Part shown: positions 43,936-54,886 of the stretch, in pieces
Numbering within the stretch: position 1 is the stretch's first letter
How the letters are laid out: each line of letters starts with the position of its first letter
From: Marinobacter psychrophilus
GTDB taxonomy: Bacteria > Pseudomonadota > Gammaproteobacteria > Pseudomonadales > Oleiphilaceae
Length of the DNA: 64,000 nt
NCBI RefSeq assembly: GCF_001043175.1
Contig: NZ_CP011494.1
Location: 868,001-932,000 of the forward strand
Direction of reading: 5' to 3'
The notes under the pieces: model-generated
Seen by the model: the letters and a program-made list of their open reading frames with translations, nothing else
What the model was told of the DNA's origin: nothing
Databases searched by the model: none
Translations under genes and position numbers: made by a program

Positions 43936-44868
43936 ATGACGACAAACACTGCTTCGGATTCGCTCCCGCCTCCAGTCATCATACTGAATCGCCGTCTTTT
44001 ACTCGCCTTGCTGATTTTTGCTCTGGTGCTAACAGCCATTGCTAGCTGGGCTGGCTACACGCTGGCAGTGGCGAAAATTGGAGTTGAAACGCCAGTCAGT
44101 GCCGAGTTAGTTGTACGCTGGCAGGTACGCTTGCAGGAGCAGAAGGCTGCACTGACCCAGGTTGAAACAGACGTGCAACATCAGGTCGATGTTATGACGT
44201 TGCGCCTGGGCGCGATGCAGGGCCGCCTGTTGCGGCTGGACGTTTTGGGGCAACGATTTGTCGAAAGTGGACTGGTGAACAACGAAGAGTTTGATTTTAG
44301 CGCTCCGGCGCCAGTGGGCGGCCCCAAAGTGCTATTGCCGCCAGAGTCTTACAGCGTGCCGAGCCTAAGCGAGATGATTGAGCGCTTGGAGCGCCGCTTA
44401 GACAATCGCGAGCAGCAGTTGCGTTTGCTGGACAAGCTGGCCTGGCGGCAAAAACTGGATGATGAACGTTTTGTTGAGGGCCGTCCCATTATCTGGGGTT
44501 GGCTGTCATCCGAATATGGTTATCGCACGGATCCGTTCAGCGGCAAACGCACTTGGCATGGCGGCGTCGATTTGGCAGGCAAAGATGGCAGTGACATTGT
44601 CGCGGTGGCCGCGGGCGTTGTTACTTGGGCTGGCAAGCGTCATGGCTATGGCAACTTGGTGGAAATCGCCCATGGCGATGGTCTGGTTACCCGCTATGCC
44701 CATGCCAAAGCCGTGAGTGTAAAAATCGGTGACTTGGTCCAGAAAGCCCAGGTGGTGGCGCTGATGGGCAGTACCGGCAGGTCTACCGGGCCCCACGTGC
44801 ATTTTGAAGTACTGAAACATGGCCGCACGACAGATCCGGTGAAGTACATGGCGCGGGCCAGCCATTAG
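43936..44868 (+). CDS. M23-family metallopeptidase (LytM domain), membrane-anchored
   Basis: Predicted peptidoglycan endopeptidase facing the periplasm. Of 310 residues, about 16-40 are a membrane anchor (RRLLLALLIFALVLTAIAS), 55-170 a coiled coil, and about 195-300 the LytM domain. Zinc and catalytic residues appear intact: H in TWHGGVD, D in the same motif, and HVHFEV, so this is probably an active enzyme rather than an EnvC/NlpD-type activator. The layout resembles Pseudomonas PA4404-type proteins next to secA. Its exact cleavage site is not known from sequence. Confidence 0.88.
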   Translation: MTTNTASDSLPPPVIILNRRLLLALLIFALVLTAIASWAGYTLAVAKIGVETPVSAELVVRWQVRLQEQKAALTQVETDVQHQVDVMTLRLGAMQGRLLRLDVLGQRFVESGLVNNEEFDFSAPAPVGGPKVLLPPESYSVPSLSEMIERLERRLDNREQQLRLLDKLAWRQKLDDERFVEGRPIIWGWLSSEYGYRTDPFSGKRTWHGGVDLAGKDGSDIVAVAAGVVTWAGKRHGYGNLVEIAHGDGLVTRYAHAKAVSVKIGDLVQKAQVVALMGSTGRSTGPHVHFEVLKHGRTTDPVKYMARASH

Positions 44869-44940
44869 AAAATCCTGTAACGCACATGTGATAGGCAGCG
44901 CCGAATTGTCGGCTGGCGTTGTTGTCACCGGCTGTGGCTT

Positions 44941-44968
44941 TTGCCCCGCCGCTAAATAAAGGTAGAAT
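44941..44968 (+). promoter_or_regulatory. Possible promoter of secA
   Basis: TTGCCC (44941-44946), 16-bp spacer, TAGAAT (44963-44968). Upstream of it GCCGA-ATTG-TCGGC (near 44903-44916) forms a small hairpin. Predicted leader of about 30 bases. The -35 is weak. Confidence 0.45.
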
Positions 44969-45005
44969 GCCGGCTTCCTCCGTTTAATCAAAGAAGCATT
45001 GGTCT

Positions 45006-47741
45006 ATGTTCACAAAGCTTGCAACGAAAGTATTCGGTAGTAAGAACGCCAGGGAAGTCAAGCGAATGCGCAAGATTGCCGTGCGTATTAATGAACTTGA
45101 AGAGCAATTTGGCAGCCTGACCGACAGCGAGTTGCAGGGAAAAACCACAGAGTTCCGTGAGCGCCTGCAAAAAGGCGAAAGTCTAGACGAGCTAATGCCC
45201 GAGGCGTTTGCTTGCGTGCGCGAAGCCAGTGGCAGAGTGATGGGCATGCGCCACTACGACGTGCAGTTTGTAGGTGCTGTAACCCTGCATGAAGGCCGCA
45301 TAGCTGAAATGAAGACCGGTGAGGGTAAAACCCTGATGTCCACCGCGTCGGCTTATTTGAACGCTTTGTCTGGTAAAGGCGTCCACGTGATCACTGTGAA
45401 CGATTATCTAGCCCGCCGCGATGCGGACTGGATGGGCAAGCTGTATAACTTTGTGGGTCTGCAAGTGGGCGTTGTAAACGCCGGCCAGCCGAGCGAAGAA
45501 AAGCGCGCGGCTTATCAGGCTGATATCACCTACGGCACCAACAACGAATTCGGTTTTGACTATCTGCGCGACAACATGGCGTTCAGTACCGCAGACAAAG
45601 TTCAGCGTGGTCTTCATTTCGCTATTGTTGACGAAGTCGACTCCATTCTGATCGACGAAGCCCGTACACCGCTGATTATCTCGGGCGCCGCCGAAGACAG
45701 CTCGAAGATGTATCAGGCGATTAACATTCTGATTCCGAGTCTGGACAAAGGCGAAGTGCCAGAGGAAGGCGATCCTACCGGCGATTTCACTATTGACGAA
45801 AAAACCCGTCAAGTAGAACTGACCGAGCGCGGCCACGAAAAAGTGGAGCAGTTGCTGCTAGAGCGGGAACTGCTTAAAGCGGGTGAAAACCTGTATTCCG
45901 CCGTCAACCTTAGCCTTCTGCATCACGTGCACTCCGGATTGCGGGCCCATAACCTGTTCCAGAAAAACGTGGATTACATCGTGCAAGGTGAGCAGGTTGT
46001 CATCGTTGACGAGCATACCGGTCGTACCATGCCGGGCCGGCGCTGGAGTGAAGGTCTGCATCAGGCGATTGAAGCCAAAGAAGGCGTGAAAATTCATGCG
46101 GAAAGCCAGACTCTGGCGTCCACTACTTTTCAGAACTACTTTCGGCTGTACGAAAAACTGTCAGGCATGACGGGTACCGCAGACACCGAAGCGTTTGAAT
46201 TTCGCCAGATTTACGGCCTGGATGTGGTGGTCATTCCGCCCAACAAACCGATCATGCGAACCGATTACAACGATTTGGTGTACCTGACGGAAGAAGAAAA
46301 ATTCCACGCCATTATCGATGAAATCAAAGACGTTACGGCCGAGGGTCGACCCATCCTGGTGGGCACTGCGTCCATCGAGGCGTCCGAGCGCTTGGCGAAC
46401 CTGCTGAAGAAAACCCAGATTGATCACAAAATTCTGAACGCCAAACAGCACGAATCTGAAGCCCAGATTATTGCCCAGGCGGGCCGCCCTGGCGCCGTTA
46501 CCATTGCCACCAACATGGCTGGGCGGGGTACCGATATCGTGCTCGGTGGTAACTGGGAATATGAGTTGGCAGGACACGATAGCCCGACTGACGAACAGAG
46601 CGCGGTGCTGAGAGATGCGTGGACTGAGCGCCACAACAGCGTGTTGGAAGCTGGCGGCTTGCACATTATTGGCACCGAGCGTCATGAAAGCCGCCGCATT
46701 GACAACCAATTACGGGGTCGTGCCGGCCGTCAGGGCGACCCGGGTTCATCTCGTTTCTTCTTGTCGCTAGAAGACAACCTTATGCGAATATTTGCCCCGG
46801 ATAAGGTCAAGAGTCTGATGCAGGCCATGGGCATGAAAAACGGCGAGGCGATTGAGCACCGCATGGTCACCAACGCCATTGAAAAATCCCAACGCAAGGT
46901 CGAAGGCCGAAACTTTGACATGCGCAAAACGTTGCTGGAATACGACGACGTTGCCAACGACCAGCGTTCGGTCATTTACGATCAGCGTAACGAGGTAATG
47001 GGCTCGGACGATGTGTCGGAGATAGTGAAAACCATTCGCGCTGACGTAGTAGACACCCTGGTGAGTGCTCACATTCCACCGCAGAGCATGCCGGAGCAAT
47101 GGAATGTTGCCGGTTTGGAGGCCCAGCTGCAGACGGAAATGGGCGTTGATCTTCCGGTTCAGAAGTGGCTGGATGAAGACAGCAAACTCTATGAAGACAA
47201 TTTACGCCAGAAAATTCTGGAGCTGATTGTGATTGCTTACGACGCCAAAGAGGCAGTGGTCGGCGCGGAACCCATGCGTAAGTTTGAAAAACAGGTGTTT
47301 TTGCAGGTATTGGATACCTTGTGGAAAGAGCATCTGTCGAATATGGACCACCTGCGCCGCGGTATTCACCTGCGTGGTTACGCCCAGAAAAACCCGAAGC
47401 AGGAGTTCAAGCGCGAAGCCTTCAACCTGTTCGAAAGTATGCTGGAAGCCATGAAGGGCGATGTTATTCGGGTGTTGTGCCACGTTAAAGTGCAAAGCCA
47501 GGAAGAGCTGGAAGAAATTGAGCTCCAGCGTAAACAGGCATTAGCGAATGAACTGGCACGTGCTCGTCTGCGCCACGACGAAACCAGCGCGACATCTCAG
47601 GCCGGCGCCGGTGGCGACGATAGTTCACGCCAGGCCATGCCGGAAACCTTTGTTCGTAACGAGCCAAAAGTGGGCCGTAATGAGCCTTGTCCTTGCGGGT
47701 CTGGTAAGAAGTTCAAGCAGTGCTGTGGCAAAATTAGTTAA
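45006..47741 (+). CDS. secA: Protein translocase subunit SecA
   Basis: ATPase motor that drives preproteins through SecYEG. The 911-residue protein has Walker A MKTGEGKT (102-109), the [16 protein letters not shown]alker B region, [13 protein letters not shown] and the helicase arginine finger [10 protein letters not shown]. The C-terminus ends with the zinc-binding [15 protein letters not shown], which contacts SecB and lipids. All key motifs are intact. A terminator follows. Confidence 0.98.
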   Translation: MFTKLATKVFGSKNAREVKRMRKIAVRINELEEQFGSLTDSELQGKTTEFRERLQKGESLDELMPEAFACVREASGRVMGMRHYDVQFVGAVTLHEGRIAEMKTGEGKTLMSTASAYLNALSGKGVHVITVNDYLARRDADWMGKLYNFVGLQVGVVNAGQPSEEKRAAYQADITYGTNNEFGFDYLRDNMAFSTADKVQRGLHFAIVDEVDSILIDEARTPLIISGAAEDSSKMYQAINILIPSLDKGEVPEEGDPTGDFTIDEKTRQVELTERGHEKVEQLLLERELLKAGENLYSAVNLSLLHHVHSGLRAHNLFQKNVDYIVQGEQVVIVDEHTGRTMPGRRWSEGLHQAIEAKEGVKIHAESQTLASTTFQNYFRLYEKLSGMTGTADTEAFEFRQIYGLDVVVIPPNKPIMRTDYNDLVYLTEEEKFHAIIDEIKDVTAEGRPILVGTASIEASERLANLLKKTQIDHKILNAKQHESEAQIIAQAGRPGAVTIATNMAGRGTDIVLGGNWEYELAGHDSPTDEQSAVLRDAWTERHNSVLEAGGLHIIGTERHESRRIDNQLRGRAGRQGDPGSSRFFLSLEDNLMRIFAPDKVKSLMQAMGMKNGEAIEHRMVTNAIEKSQRKVEGRNFDMRKTLLEYDDVANDQRSVIYDQRNEVMGSDDVSEIVKTIRADVVDTLVSAHIPPQSMPEQWNVAGLEAQLQTEMGVDLPVQKWLDEDSKLYEDNLRQKILELIVIAYDAKEAVVGAEPMRKFEKQVFLQVLDTLWKEHLSNMDHLRRGIHLRGYAQKNPKQEFKREAFNLFESMLEAMKGDVIRVLCHVKVQSQEELEEIELQRKQALANELARARLRHDETSATSQAGAGGDDSSRQAMPETFVRNEPKVGRNEPCPCGSGKKFKQCCGKIS

Positions 47742-47768
47742 ACAGCACTGTCATTGAAAGCTATTTTC

Positions 47769-47805
47769 AACCCGCAGTCTGGTTCATTCAGGCTGCGGGT
47801 TTTTG
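47769..47805 (+). terminator. Rho-independent terminator after secA
   Basis: AACCCGCAG ... CTGCGGGTT stem with a loop of about 16 bases, followed by TTTTT, 28 bases after the secA stop. Confidence 0.85.
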
Positions 47806-47858
47806 CGTTTTGAACGCCTGCGGGCAGTCTTTGTTCATTATTTGTCAGGAGAATTACC

Positions 47859-49076
47859 ATGGCCGTAGGTCCAGGAACCTTACCCGAGTTTTTTCCCATC
47901 ACAGGCGTAGAACTGGGCATTGCCAGTGCCGGTATGAAAAAGCCTGGCCGCAAAGATATCGTATTATTTTCCTTGGCTGAGGGCACGCAGGTAGCCGGAA
48001 TTTTCACCCGCAACCAGTTCTGTGCGGCACCGGTTACGCTTAGTCGCAAGCATCTTGCTGCCGCTATGCCGCGCTATCTGCTCATTAATACCGGTAACGC
48101 CAACGCGGGCACTGGTGAACGCGGTCTGGCCGACGCAGCAGTCTGCTGCGAGGCTCTTGCCGCTGCTGCCGGCGTTGACGGGCAACAGGTGTTGCCATTT
48201 TCTACCGGTGTGATCGGTGAGCCCCTGCCAGTCGCCAAAATTGTTGCAGCGCTGCCCGATGCACTGGCGGATACTCGCGTAGATCGCTGGGCAGAAGCGG
48301 CCAACGGCATTATGACCACCGACACTCGTCCCAAGGGGGCATCGGTGCAAGTGGATTTGGGCGGTCATACAGTGTGTATTTCCGGCATCAGCAAGGGTGC
48401 GGGCATGATTCGCCCCAACATGGCCACCATGCTGGGGTTCATTGCTACCGACGCCCGTATCGCGCCGGATGTTTTGCAATCCCTGGCCTCTGAGCTGGGT
48501 GAACAGTCCTTCAATCGCATTACCATCGACGGTGACACCTCCACCAATGACGCTTGCATGCTGATGGCCAGCGGTTGTTACGGCGGTCCGGAAATAACCG
48601 CTGACAGTCCGCTATTGGCGCCTCTGAAAGACGCTCTGCGCCAAGTGTATATGGATCTGGCCCACGCGATTGTGCGCGATGGTGAAGGAGCAACCAAGTT
48701 TGTAACCATTGAGGTGAACCACGCAGTGACAGTCAATGAAGCTCTGGATGTGGCCTACACGGTCGCTCATTCGCCGCTGGTTAAAACTGCGCTGTTTGCA
48801 TCAGATCCCAACTGGGGTCGCATTCTGGCCGCCGTTGGCCGCGCTGGTGTCGAAGGTCTTGACTTAAACGCCCTGGAAATTTATCTGGGAGATGTGTGTC
48901 TGGTAAGCAATGGCGGTCGGGCAGACGACTACTCGGAGGAACGCGGGAAGGCAGTGATGAACCAGGAAGAAATTACCATCCGCATTGACCTCAAGCGAGG
49001 CGCCGTGAGTGAAACCGTCTGGACCTGCGACTTCTCCCACGATTATGTCACCATCAACGCCGACTACCGCAGCTGA
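47859..49076 (+). CDS. argJ: Glutamate N-acetyltransferase / amino-acid acetyltransferase
   Basis: Ornithine acetyltransferase of the cyclic arginine pathway; it recycles the acetyl group from acetylornithine to glutamate. The 405 residues show the self-cleavage region KGAGMIRPNMATMLGFIATDA: the precursor is expected to cut before the Thr of ATML to expose the nucleophile. GDTSTNDACMLMASG and SDPNWGRILAAVGRAG are also present. Whether it is mono- or bifunctional cannot be told. The stop overlaps the next start by one base. Confidence 0.96.
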   Translation: MAVGPGTLPEFFPITGVELGIASAGMKKPGRKDIVLFSLAEGTQVAGIFTRNQFCAAPVTLSRKHLAAAMPRYLLINTGNANAGTGERGLADAAVCCEALAAAAGVDGQQVLPFSTGVIGEPLPVAKIVAALPDALADTRVDRWAEAANGIMTTDTRPKGASVQVDLGGHTVCISGISKGAGMIRPNMATMLGFIATDARIAPDVLQSLASELGEQSFNRITIDGDTSTNDACMLMASGCYGGPEITADSPLLAPLKDALRQVYMDLAHAIVRDGEGATKFVTIEVNHAVTVNEALDVAYTVAHSPLVKTALFASDPNWGRILAAVGRAGVEGLDLNALEIYLGDVCLVSNGGRADDYSEERGKAVMNQEEITIRIDLKRGAVSETVWTCDFSHDYVTINADYRS

Positions 49077-50107
49077 TGCCTGTAATTAAGAAGATGTCTA
49101 AGCGACTGTCTGCGATAGCACCTGAAAAGGTACCTGAGAAGGCGTCAGGCGTCTTACGTGAAGTACACGTCGCCGTCGGTGTGATCATTCGCGATGGGCG
49201 GGTACTGATTGCCCGCAGGCTGGAACACACCCATCAGGGCGGATTATTGGAGTTTCCTGGCGGTAAAGTGGAGCCGGGTGAAACTGTGCAGCAGGCGTTG
49301 GTGCGTGAGATTGCCGAAGAAACCGGATTAAAGTTGATCGAATCCGCTTTGCAGCCCGTAATTGGTGTGCGACATGATTATGGCGATAAGCGTGTTTTTC
49401 TGGATGTTTGGTCGACCGACATAGCCGCGGGCGAGGCTCACGGTCGCGAAGGTCAGCCGATCCAGTGGCTATTGCCGCGGGATTTGCGCGACGCGGATTT
49501 CCCCGCAGCGAATCGCCCAATTATCCGCGCTCTTCAACTGCCTTCGCAGTTAGCGTTAACGGGCCGCGACGTAGCAGATGATGAATGTGGCCTGAAACGT
49601 TTGCAAATAGCGCTGCAGGTTAGCCAGCCGCCTCTGATCGTGTTGCGGGCCCCAGCTTTGGCCGAGCAGGCGATAGCTTACAATCGCTTGGCGCAGGGTG
49701 CTCTGGCGCTATGTCAGAGTAATAGCAGCGAGCTTATGTTGCACGGTGTGCCCGAGTTGATGGACCGCCATCCCCAAGCTGCTGGCGTGCATTTGCCTTG
49801 GCGCCACGCCAGCCAATGCCAGCAGCGGCCGGTGGCTGAATGCTACAAGTTAGGGGTTTCCTGCCATAACGCAGAGCAATTGGCCCACGCTGCGGCCATT
49901 CGTGCCGACTATGCGATCTTGGGTCATGTGTTGGCTACGTCTAGTCACCCCAATGAGGTGCCTCTGGGCTGGAACGCGTTCAGCCAACTGGTGTCAGCGG
50001 CACGACTACCTGTGTATGGCATTGGCGGCTTATCGCCAGCCGATCTGCCACAGGCCCGCCAATGCGGCGCACAAGGCATCGCTGGCATTGGCTTCTGGTG
50101 GGCATAA
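49076..50107 (+). CDS. Nudix hydrolase fused to a thiamine-phosphate-synthase-like domain
   Basis: A two-domain protein of 343 residues. Residues about 25-155 are a MutT-type Nudix domain with the full box (GGKVEPGE ... REIAEETG), expected to hydrolyse 8-oxo-dGTP or a similar nucleotide. Residues about 165-343 resemble the ThiE/TenI barrel (LPWRHASQCQQRP, HAAAIRADYAILGHVLAT, GIGGLSPADLPQARQCGAQGI). Such fusions are known in pseudomonads; the role of the second domain is unclear. There is a 20-residue basic N-terminal extension, and an internal start is possible. Confidence 0.9.
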   Translation: MPVIKKMSKRLSAIAPEKVPEKASGVLREVHVAVGVIIRDGRVLIARRLEHTHQGGLLEFPGGKVEPGETVQQALVREIAEETGLKLIESALQPVIGVRHDYGDKRVFLDVWSTDIAAGEAHGREGQPIQWLLPRDLRDADFPAANRPIIRALQLPSQLALTGRDVADDECGLKRLQIALQVSQPPLIVLRAPALAEQAIAYNRLAQGALALCQSNSSELMLHGVPELMDRHPQAAGVHLPWRHASQCQQRPVAECYKLGVSCHNAEQLAHAAAIRADYAILGHVLATSSHPNEVPLGWNAFSQLVSAARLPVYGIGGLSPADLPQARQCGAQGIAGIGFWWA

Positions 50108-50141
50108 GTCGGCGTTTTACAGCGCAGGGCAGCGCCACATT

Positions 50142-50178
50142 TGTTATGATGTAACACATTTTTACATCGTAGATGTGT
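50142..50178 (+). promoter_or_regulatory. Inverted repeats upstream of moaC
   Basis: TGTTA-N5-TAACA (50142-50156) includes TATGAT, a possible -10, and is followed by ACACAT-N13-ATGTGT (about 50154-50178). Either may be an operator or leader hairpin; neither matches a known motif closely. Confidence 0.3.
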
Positions 50179-50234
50179 ATTGAACTAATACCGTCGAAGG
50201 TGTTTATCCGACGATGATGCTAACGGGAGAAGCT

Positions 50235-50714
50235 GTGAGCAAACTGACGCACCTGAATGACAAAGGCGAAGCACGCATGGTCGACGTTACCGCTAAAGTG
50301 GTCACTGAGCGCGAAGCTCGCGCCGAGGCCACGATCAGTATGTCGGCCAAAACTCTGGCGATGATTGTGGATGGCCAACACCCGAAGGGTGACGTCTTGG
50401 CGGTGGCTCGTATTGCCGGCATTATGGCGGCCAAGCGTACTCATGATCTGATCCCCCTGTGCCATGCCTTAAACCTGACCTCGGTGAAGGTAGAGTTAGA
50501 ACCCGGTGCAGACGGCATGTCGGTCCACATTCGCACCTTGTGCAAGCTGTCTGGTCAGACCGGCGTAGAAATGGAAGCGCTAACGGCAGCCAGTATCGCC
50601 GCGTTGACCGTTTACGACATGTGCAAAGCAGTCGACAAAGCCATGGTTGTAAGCAAACTGCGCTTGGTGGAAAAAAAAGGCGGCCGTAGTGGCCACTGGC
50701 AGGCCAGCACCTAA
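50235..50714 (+). CDS. moaC: Cyclic pyranopterin monophosphate synthase MoaC
   Basis: Second step of molybdenum cofactor synthesis: converts 3',8-cyclo-GTP, made by MoaA, to cyclic pyranopterin monophosphate. The 159 residues contain [34 protein letters not shown] and [23 protein letters not shown], both nearly invariant. GTG at 50235 with GGGAG upstream gives the family's N-terminus ([17 protein letters not shown]); ATG 50214 would add seven residues. moaA is not in the window. Confidence 0.95.
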   Translation: MSKLTHLNDKGEARMVDVTAKVVTEREARAEATISMSAKTLAMIVDGQHPKGDVLAVARIAGIMAAKRTHDLIPLCHALNLTSVKVELEPGADGMSVHIRTLCKLSGQTGVEMEALTAASIAALTVYDMCKAVDKAMVVSKLRLVEKKGGRSGHWQAST

Positions 50715-50790
50715 TCCATTAGAAACAATGTACCTGCCGCAGGCAGGCTGCTCCATCTAAGATCATAAGATCGAACCACGAGGAATTACA

Positions 50791-51405
50791 GTGGCTGTTC
50801 GTTACATTGAGACTTGCCGGTTGCCGACCCCATTTGGGGTTTTTGAAATGCACGGTTTTGAAGAGTCGGACACCGGCAAAGAGCACGTCGCGCTGACGCT
50901 GGGTGATCTGGCTGGCGACGAACCCATGTTAGTCCGTACCCATTCTGAGTGCCTGACCGGTGACGCTCTTTACAGCATGCGCTGTGACTGTGGTTATCAA
51001 TTGGAAGAAGCCTTGCGCAGCATCGCTCGTGAAGGTCGCGGTATTTTGATGTATTTGCGCCAAGAAGGCCGCGGCATTGGCTTGCTCAACAAGATTCGTG
51101 CCTACAACCTTCAGGACCATGGTGCCGACACGGTCGAAGCCAATGAACGTCTGGGTTTTGCAGCGGATCTTCGTGACTACAGCATGTGCAAAGATATGTT
51201 GGAACACTTGGGTATAAAGCGCTTGCGGTTGATGACTAACAACCCGCGTAAAGTAAAAGCGTTGTCGTCATACGGCATTGAGGTTGTGGAAAGAGTCGAG
51301 CTGCAAGTCGGGAGAAATCCCCATAATGAGCATTATCTGGACACGAAACAGAGCAAACTCGGCCATTTTCTGGCGATTCATCAAGACGATGACCCCCAGC
51401 TCTGA
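50791..51405 (+). CDS. ribA: GTP cyclohydrolase II
   Basis: Opens the imidazole ring of GTP in the first step of riboflavin synthesis. A stand-alone enzyme of 204 residues, without the RibB domain. The zinc site is [17 protein letters not shown] (three Cys), followed by [20 protein letters not shown] and [12 protein letters not shown]. Start is GTG 50791 behind GAGGA. No FMN riboswitch is seen in the 76 bases upstream, which hold only a short CCTGCC-GCA-GGCAGG repeat. Confidence 0.96.
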   Translation: MAVRYIETCRLPTPFGVFEMHGFEESDTGKEHVALTLGDLAGDEPMLVRTHSECLTGDALYSMRCDCGYQLEEALRSIAREGRGILMYLRQEGRGIGLLNKIRAYNLQDHGADTVEANERLGFAADLRDYSMCKDMLEHLGIKRLRLMTNNPRKVKALSSYGIEVVERVELQVGRNPHNEHYLDTKQSKLGHFLAIHQDDDPQL

Positions 51406-51417
51406 GCCTCTTAGCGC

Positions 51418-51445
51418 AGCAGGCAGCGTTCATGTCTTGCCTGCT
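51418..51445. terminator. Possible terminator between convergent ribA and dxs
   Basis: AGCAGGCA pairs with TGCCTGCT around a 12-base loop. There is no clear T-run, so the function is uncertain. Confidence 0.35.
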
Positions 51446-51478
51446 CAGTCTCCACCTCATGCCAGAGCCAGACCATTG

Positions 51479-53431
51479 TCAGAAAGACTGCGCGGCTTTG
51501 CCCGGCCGGCTAACCAACCGTTGCACGCGGCCAGTTATGCTGCGCTCGATCGTCGCGGCATCCAGACCACATTCCTCTAACAGCTGATCGCGGCTGCCAT
51601 GGTCGACGAATTTGTCAGGCAGCCCCAGTTGCAGCACCGGCATGATGATTTCTTCCTGATTCAACCATTCGCAAACCGCACTGCCGGCGCCCCCGGCGAT
51701 GGCATTTTCTTCCAGAGTCACCAGCAAATCGTGCTGCTCTGCCAACTGGCGTATCAGGTCTTCATCCAGCGGTTTTACAAAGCGCATATCGGCCACTGTG
51801 GCGTCCAGCGCCTGTGCGGCTTGCAGGGCTCGCGGCAAAAGGGTGCCAAAATTTAGGATGGCGATACGGCCGCTTGCGCTCTTGCGCTCGCGCACAACCC
51901 GGCCTTTACCCATGGGCAGTGTGTGCAGCAGTGGGTCAATCTCGACTCCGCTGCCGCTGCCGCGGGGATAGCGCACCGCCGCCGGGCCTTCATGTACCAG
52001 CCCGGTGTGCAGTAACTGTCGGGTTTCGTTTTCGTCTGACGGTGTCATCAACACCATATTAGGGATGCAACGCAGATAACTGATGTCGAAGGCTCCGGCA
52101 TGAGTTGGGCCGTCTTCGCCTACCAGGCCGGCGCGGTCAATGGCAAACAGTACGTCCAGATTCTGAATGGCTACATCGTGTATAAGCTGATCGTAACCAC
52201 GCTGTAAGAAGGTAGAGTAGATGGCCACCACCGGTTTGGCACCATCACAGGCCATGCCAGCGGCCAAAGTAACAGCGTGCTGCTCGGCAATGGCAACGTC
52301 AAAATAACGCTCGGGAAAACGCTCGGCAAAGGCCAAAAGATCAGAGCCCTCGCACATGGCGGGGGTTATGCCCATTACCCGCTCATCCGCGGCTGCGGCA
52401 TCACACAGCCATTGGCCAAACACGTTGGCGTATTTGGGCGCGGCCGGGCCAGCTTTAACCGGCGTCGGATTGGCGCTGGACGCAGTAGTGGCGGCCAGGG
52501 GTTCTATCTTGTTGATAGCGTGATAGCCAATTGGGTCGGCTTCTGCGGGAGCAAAACCTTTGCCTTTGGTGGTGACAATGTGCAAAAACTGCGGACCGCT
52601 GAGCTCGCGGATGTTCTCCAGGGTTTCTACCAGTAATGGCAGGTCGTGGCCGTCAATGGGGCCAATGTAATTGAAACCCAATTCTTCGAACAGGGTGCCA
52701 GGGGCAATCATGCCTTTGAAGTGTTCTTCGGTTTTTTTTGCCAGTTCGCGCAGGCCCGGAGCTATCTCAAGCACTTTTTTACTGCTGTCGCGCATTTGGT
52801 GATAAGTGCGACTGGACAACAGCTTGGCAAAATAATTGGACAGGCCACCTACGTTGCGGGAAATCGACATGTCATTGTCGTTCAGAATCACCAACATATC
52901 GGCCTTCAAATGGCCGGCGTGATTCAGCGCTTCAAATGCCATGCCGGCGGTCATGGCGCCATCACCAATCACCGCGATGCTTTTGCGCTTCAGCCCTTGC
53001 TGATTGGACGCAATGGCCATACCCAGGGCGGCGCTGATAGAGGTGCTGGAATGGCCTACACCAAAGGTGTCGTAAGGACTTTCAGTGCGTTTGGGGAACC
53101 CCGCTAGGCCGTTTTTGCGGCGAATGCTACCCATCTGTTCGCGGCGTCCTGTCAGAATTTTATGAGGGTAGGCCTGATGGCCCACGTCCCAAACCAGGCG
53201 GTCTTCCGGCGTGTTGAACACATAGTGCAGGGCAACCGTTAGCTCCAGTACGCCCAGACCAGCGCCAAAGTGGCCGCCTGTCGTGCCCACCGACCACAAT
53301 AGAAACGACCGCAGCTCTCGTGCTACCTGAGTTAACTGATCGGCAGGTAACTGGCGAATGTCTGCCGGTGAGCCAATACGGTCCAGCATGGGGGTGTTTG
53401 GTCGCTGTAAGGGGATTTCCCTGAAAATCAT
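51479..53431 (-). CDS. dxs: 1-deoxy-D-xylulose-5-phosphate synthase
   Basis: ThDP enzyme that joins pyruvate and glyceraldehyde 3-phosphate in the first step of the MEP isoprenoid pathway. About 650 residues. Key parts: [19 protein letters not shown] stretch, [12 protein letters not shown], the ThDP motif [18 protein letters not shown] ... NDNDMSIS, and [13 protein letters not shown]. Start 53431 gives [11 protein letters not shown] with AGGA four bases upstream; starts at 53443 and 53473 are possible. It lies 175 bases behind ispA in the same direction, so xseB-ispA-dxs is the usual operon with a wide gap. Confidence 0.95.
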   Translation of the reverse strand: MIFREIPLQRPNTPMLDRIGSPADIRQLPADQLTQVARELRSFLLWSVGTTGGHFGAGLGVLELTVALHYVFNTPEDRLVWDVGHQAYPHKILTGRREQMGSIRRKNGLAGFPKRTESPYDTFGVGHSSTSISAALGMAIASNQQGLKRKSIAVIGDGAMTAGMAFEALNHAGHLKADMLVILNDNDMSISRNVGGLSNYFAKLLSSRTYHQMRDSSKKVLEIAPGLRELAKKTEEHFKGMIAPGTLFEELGFNYIGPIDGHDLPLLVETLENIRELSGPQFLHIVTTKGKGFAPAEADPIGYHAINKIEPLAATTASSANPTPVKAGPAAPKYANVFGQWLCDAAAADERVMGITPAMCEGSDLLAFAERFPERYFDVAIAEQHAVTLAAGMACDGAKPVVAIYSTFLQRGYDQLIHDVAIQNLDVLFAIDRAGLVGEDGPTHAGAFDISYLRCIPNMVLMTPSDENETRQLLHTGLVHEGPAAVRYPRGSGSGVEIDPLLHTLPMGKGRVVRERKSASGRIAILNFGTLLPRALQAAQALDATVADMRFVKPLDEDLIRQLAEQHDLLVTLEENAIAGGAGSAVCEWLNQEEIIMPVLQLGLPDKFVDHGSRDQLLEECGLDAATIERSITGRVQRLVSRPGKAAQSF

Positions 53432-53606
53432 TGTGTCCTGCATCTGCTCGGTTCTTTTTTGCATAATCGACAAGGGTGGTAGCTGTATACGCTGTATCGT
53501 CTAGTTGTATCAGCGCCGAGCCATGTCGTTTACCAAGTGTTTATCCCGCAGTGTGCGCCTCGTAGCGGGAGCGACTCAATGCCCGGAATGTTACGCGGGC
53601 GTTTGC

Positions 53607-54506
53607 TTAGTGGCTACGAGCCACTATGTAATCTGCCATGGCGTGTAGGGCGTCGGCCTGAATGCCAAGCCCTTTCAGGCTGTCGTGAGCCTCGGCTAGC
53701 AACCTTGCCAAGTGTTCGCGCGCGCCTTGTGGCCCCAATAGTGCGGGGTAGGTGGGTTTGCCACGGGCGATATCAGAGCCTTGGGTTTTGCCAATCACCT
53801 CGGTATCGCCTTCTATGTCCAGCAAATCGTCCTGCACCTGAAACGCCAGTCCCAGCGCGCGGGCGTAACGAGCCAGGGCGTCTAGCAACGCGGCGTCTTT
53901 TACGCCACCGGCCAGGGCGCCAAGGTGTACGCTGGCTTCAATCAAAGCGCCGGTCTTATGGCGGTGCATATTCTCTAGCTGCTCCAGAGTCAGGGTTCTT
54001 GCCACAGACTCCAGATCAATAGCCTGTCCGCCGACCATACCGTTTGCCCCGCAGGCGTTCGCCAAGGCTTTTATCATAGCCAGTTTGACTTCAGCGCTTA
54101 ACCGCGGCGCTGTGGCCAGTACCCGAAACGCCTCTGCCTGCAGAGCGTCGCCAGCAAGTATGGCCGAAGACTCGTCGAATGCGATGTGCGCGGTGGCGCG
54201 GCCGCGGCGCAGATCATCGTCGTCCATGGCTGGTAAGTCGTCGTGCATCAGCGAGTACGCGTGAATCATCTCCAGAGCACAAGCCGGTGCCAGAGCTATC
54301 TGACGCTGACCGCCAACGGCTTCGGCCGCGGCTAGGCAGAGCGCTGGGCGAATGCGCTTGCCACCGCCCAGCAAACCATAGCGCATGGTGTCCTGCAGGC
54401 GCTGGGATGCGCCGGCTTGATCCATATAATTGGCTAGTTTCTGGTCAATCTCAGCGCGGCAGTGATGCAAAAAATCACTGGCTGGCAAGCGGGTAGCGAT
54501 GTTCAC
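53607..54506 (-). CDS. ispA: Farnesyl diphosphate synthase (geranyltranstransferase)
   Basis: Builds farnesyl diphosphate from IPP and DMAPP, the precursor of undecaprenyl phosphate and quinone tails. The 299 residues carry the first aspartate-rich motif [15 protein letters not shown] (about residue 90) and the second, [13 protein letters not shown] (about 225), plus [10 protein letters not shown]. It starts within the last four bases of xseB. Confidence 0.95.
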   Translation of the reverse strand: MNIATRLPASDFLHHCRAEIDQKLANYMDQAGASQRLQDTMRYGLLGGGKRIRPALCLAAAEAVGGQRQIALAPACALEMIHAYSLMHDDLPAMDDDDLRRGRATAHIAFDESSAILAGDALQAEAFRVLATAPRLSAEVKLAMIKALANACGANGMVGGQAIDLESVARTLTLEQLENMHRHKTGALIEASVHLGALAGGVKDAALLDALARYARALGLAFQVQDDLLDIEGDTEVIGKTQGSDIARGKPTYPALLGPQGAREHLARLLAEAHDSLKGLGIQADALHAMADYIVARSH

Positions 54507-54799
54507 GAATCGCTGCTCTGATCGCTCTGTCCGCTTTGTTCAAGGAACGGTCGGGTTTCCAGGCTGCCATCGCCGCTCTGCATCAGTACTTCTACCCGCT
54601 GCTCTGCACTTTTCAGGGCTTGCTGGCAATTACGGGTGAGGCCGACGCCACGTTCGAAGGTAGTCAACGATTGCTCCAGTGTTAACTCGCCGTGTTCCAG
54701 GTCACGCACCAGCTGCTCCAGCTCTTCCAAGGATTTTTCAAAGCCTCCCAGCGAGGTTGCTTTTGTCGCGGCAGCCGCGGTGTCTTTTTTACCAGCCAT
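54503..54799 (-). CDS. xseB: Exodeoxyribonuclease VII small subunit
   Basis: Small helical subunit of the single-strand-specific exonuclease VII. The 98 residues have the core [20 protein letters not shown] and [22 protein letters not shown]. There is a Lys/Ala-rich N-terminal extension of about 20 residues and an acidic C-terminal tail. First gene of xseB-ispA-dxs. SD GGAGG is present. xseA is not in the window. Confidence 0.94.
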   Translation of the reverse strand: MAGKKDTAAAATKATSLGGFEKSLEELEQLVRDLEHGELTLEQSLTTFERGVGLTRNCQQALKSAEQRVEVLMQSGDGSLETRPFLEQSGQSDQSSDS

Positions 54800-54886
54800 A
54801 AAAGCCTCCGCTGTGATTGAATCAAATTATGCCGCCAGACGGGGGCACTAGGTGCATTTCCGGCGGATTATAACAGAGCTTACGGG

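Noticed and set aside
50715..50790. FMN riboswitch before ribA
   Set aside because: The gap is only 76 bases and lacks the conserved RFN elements.
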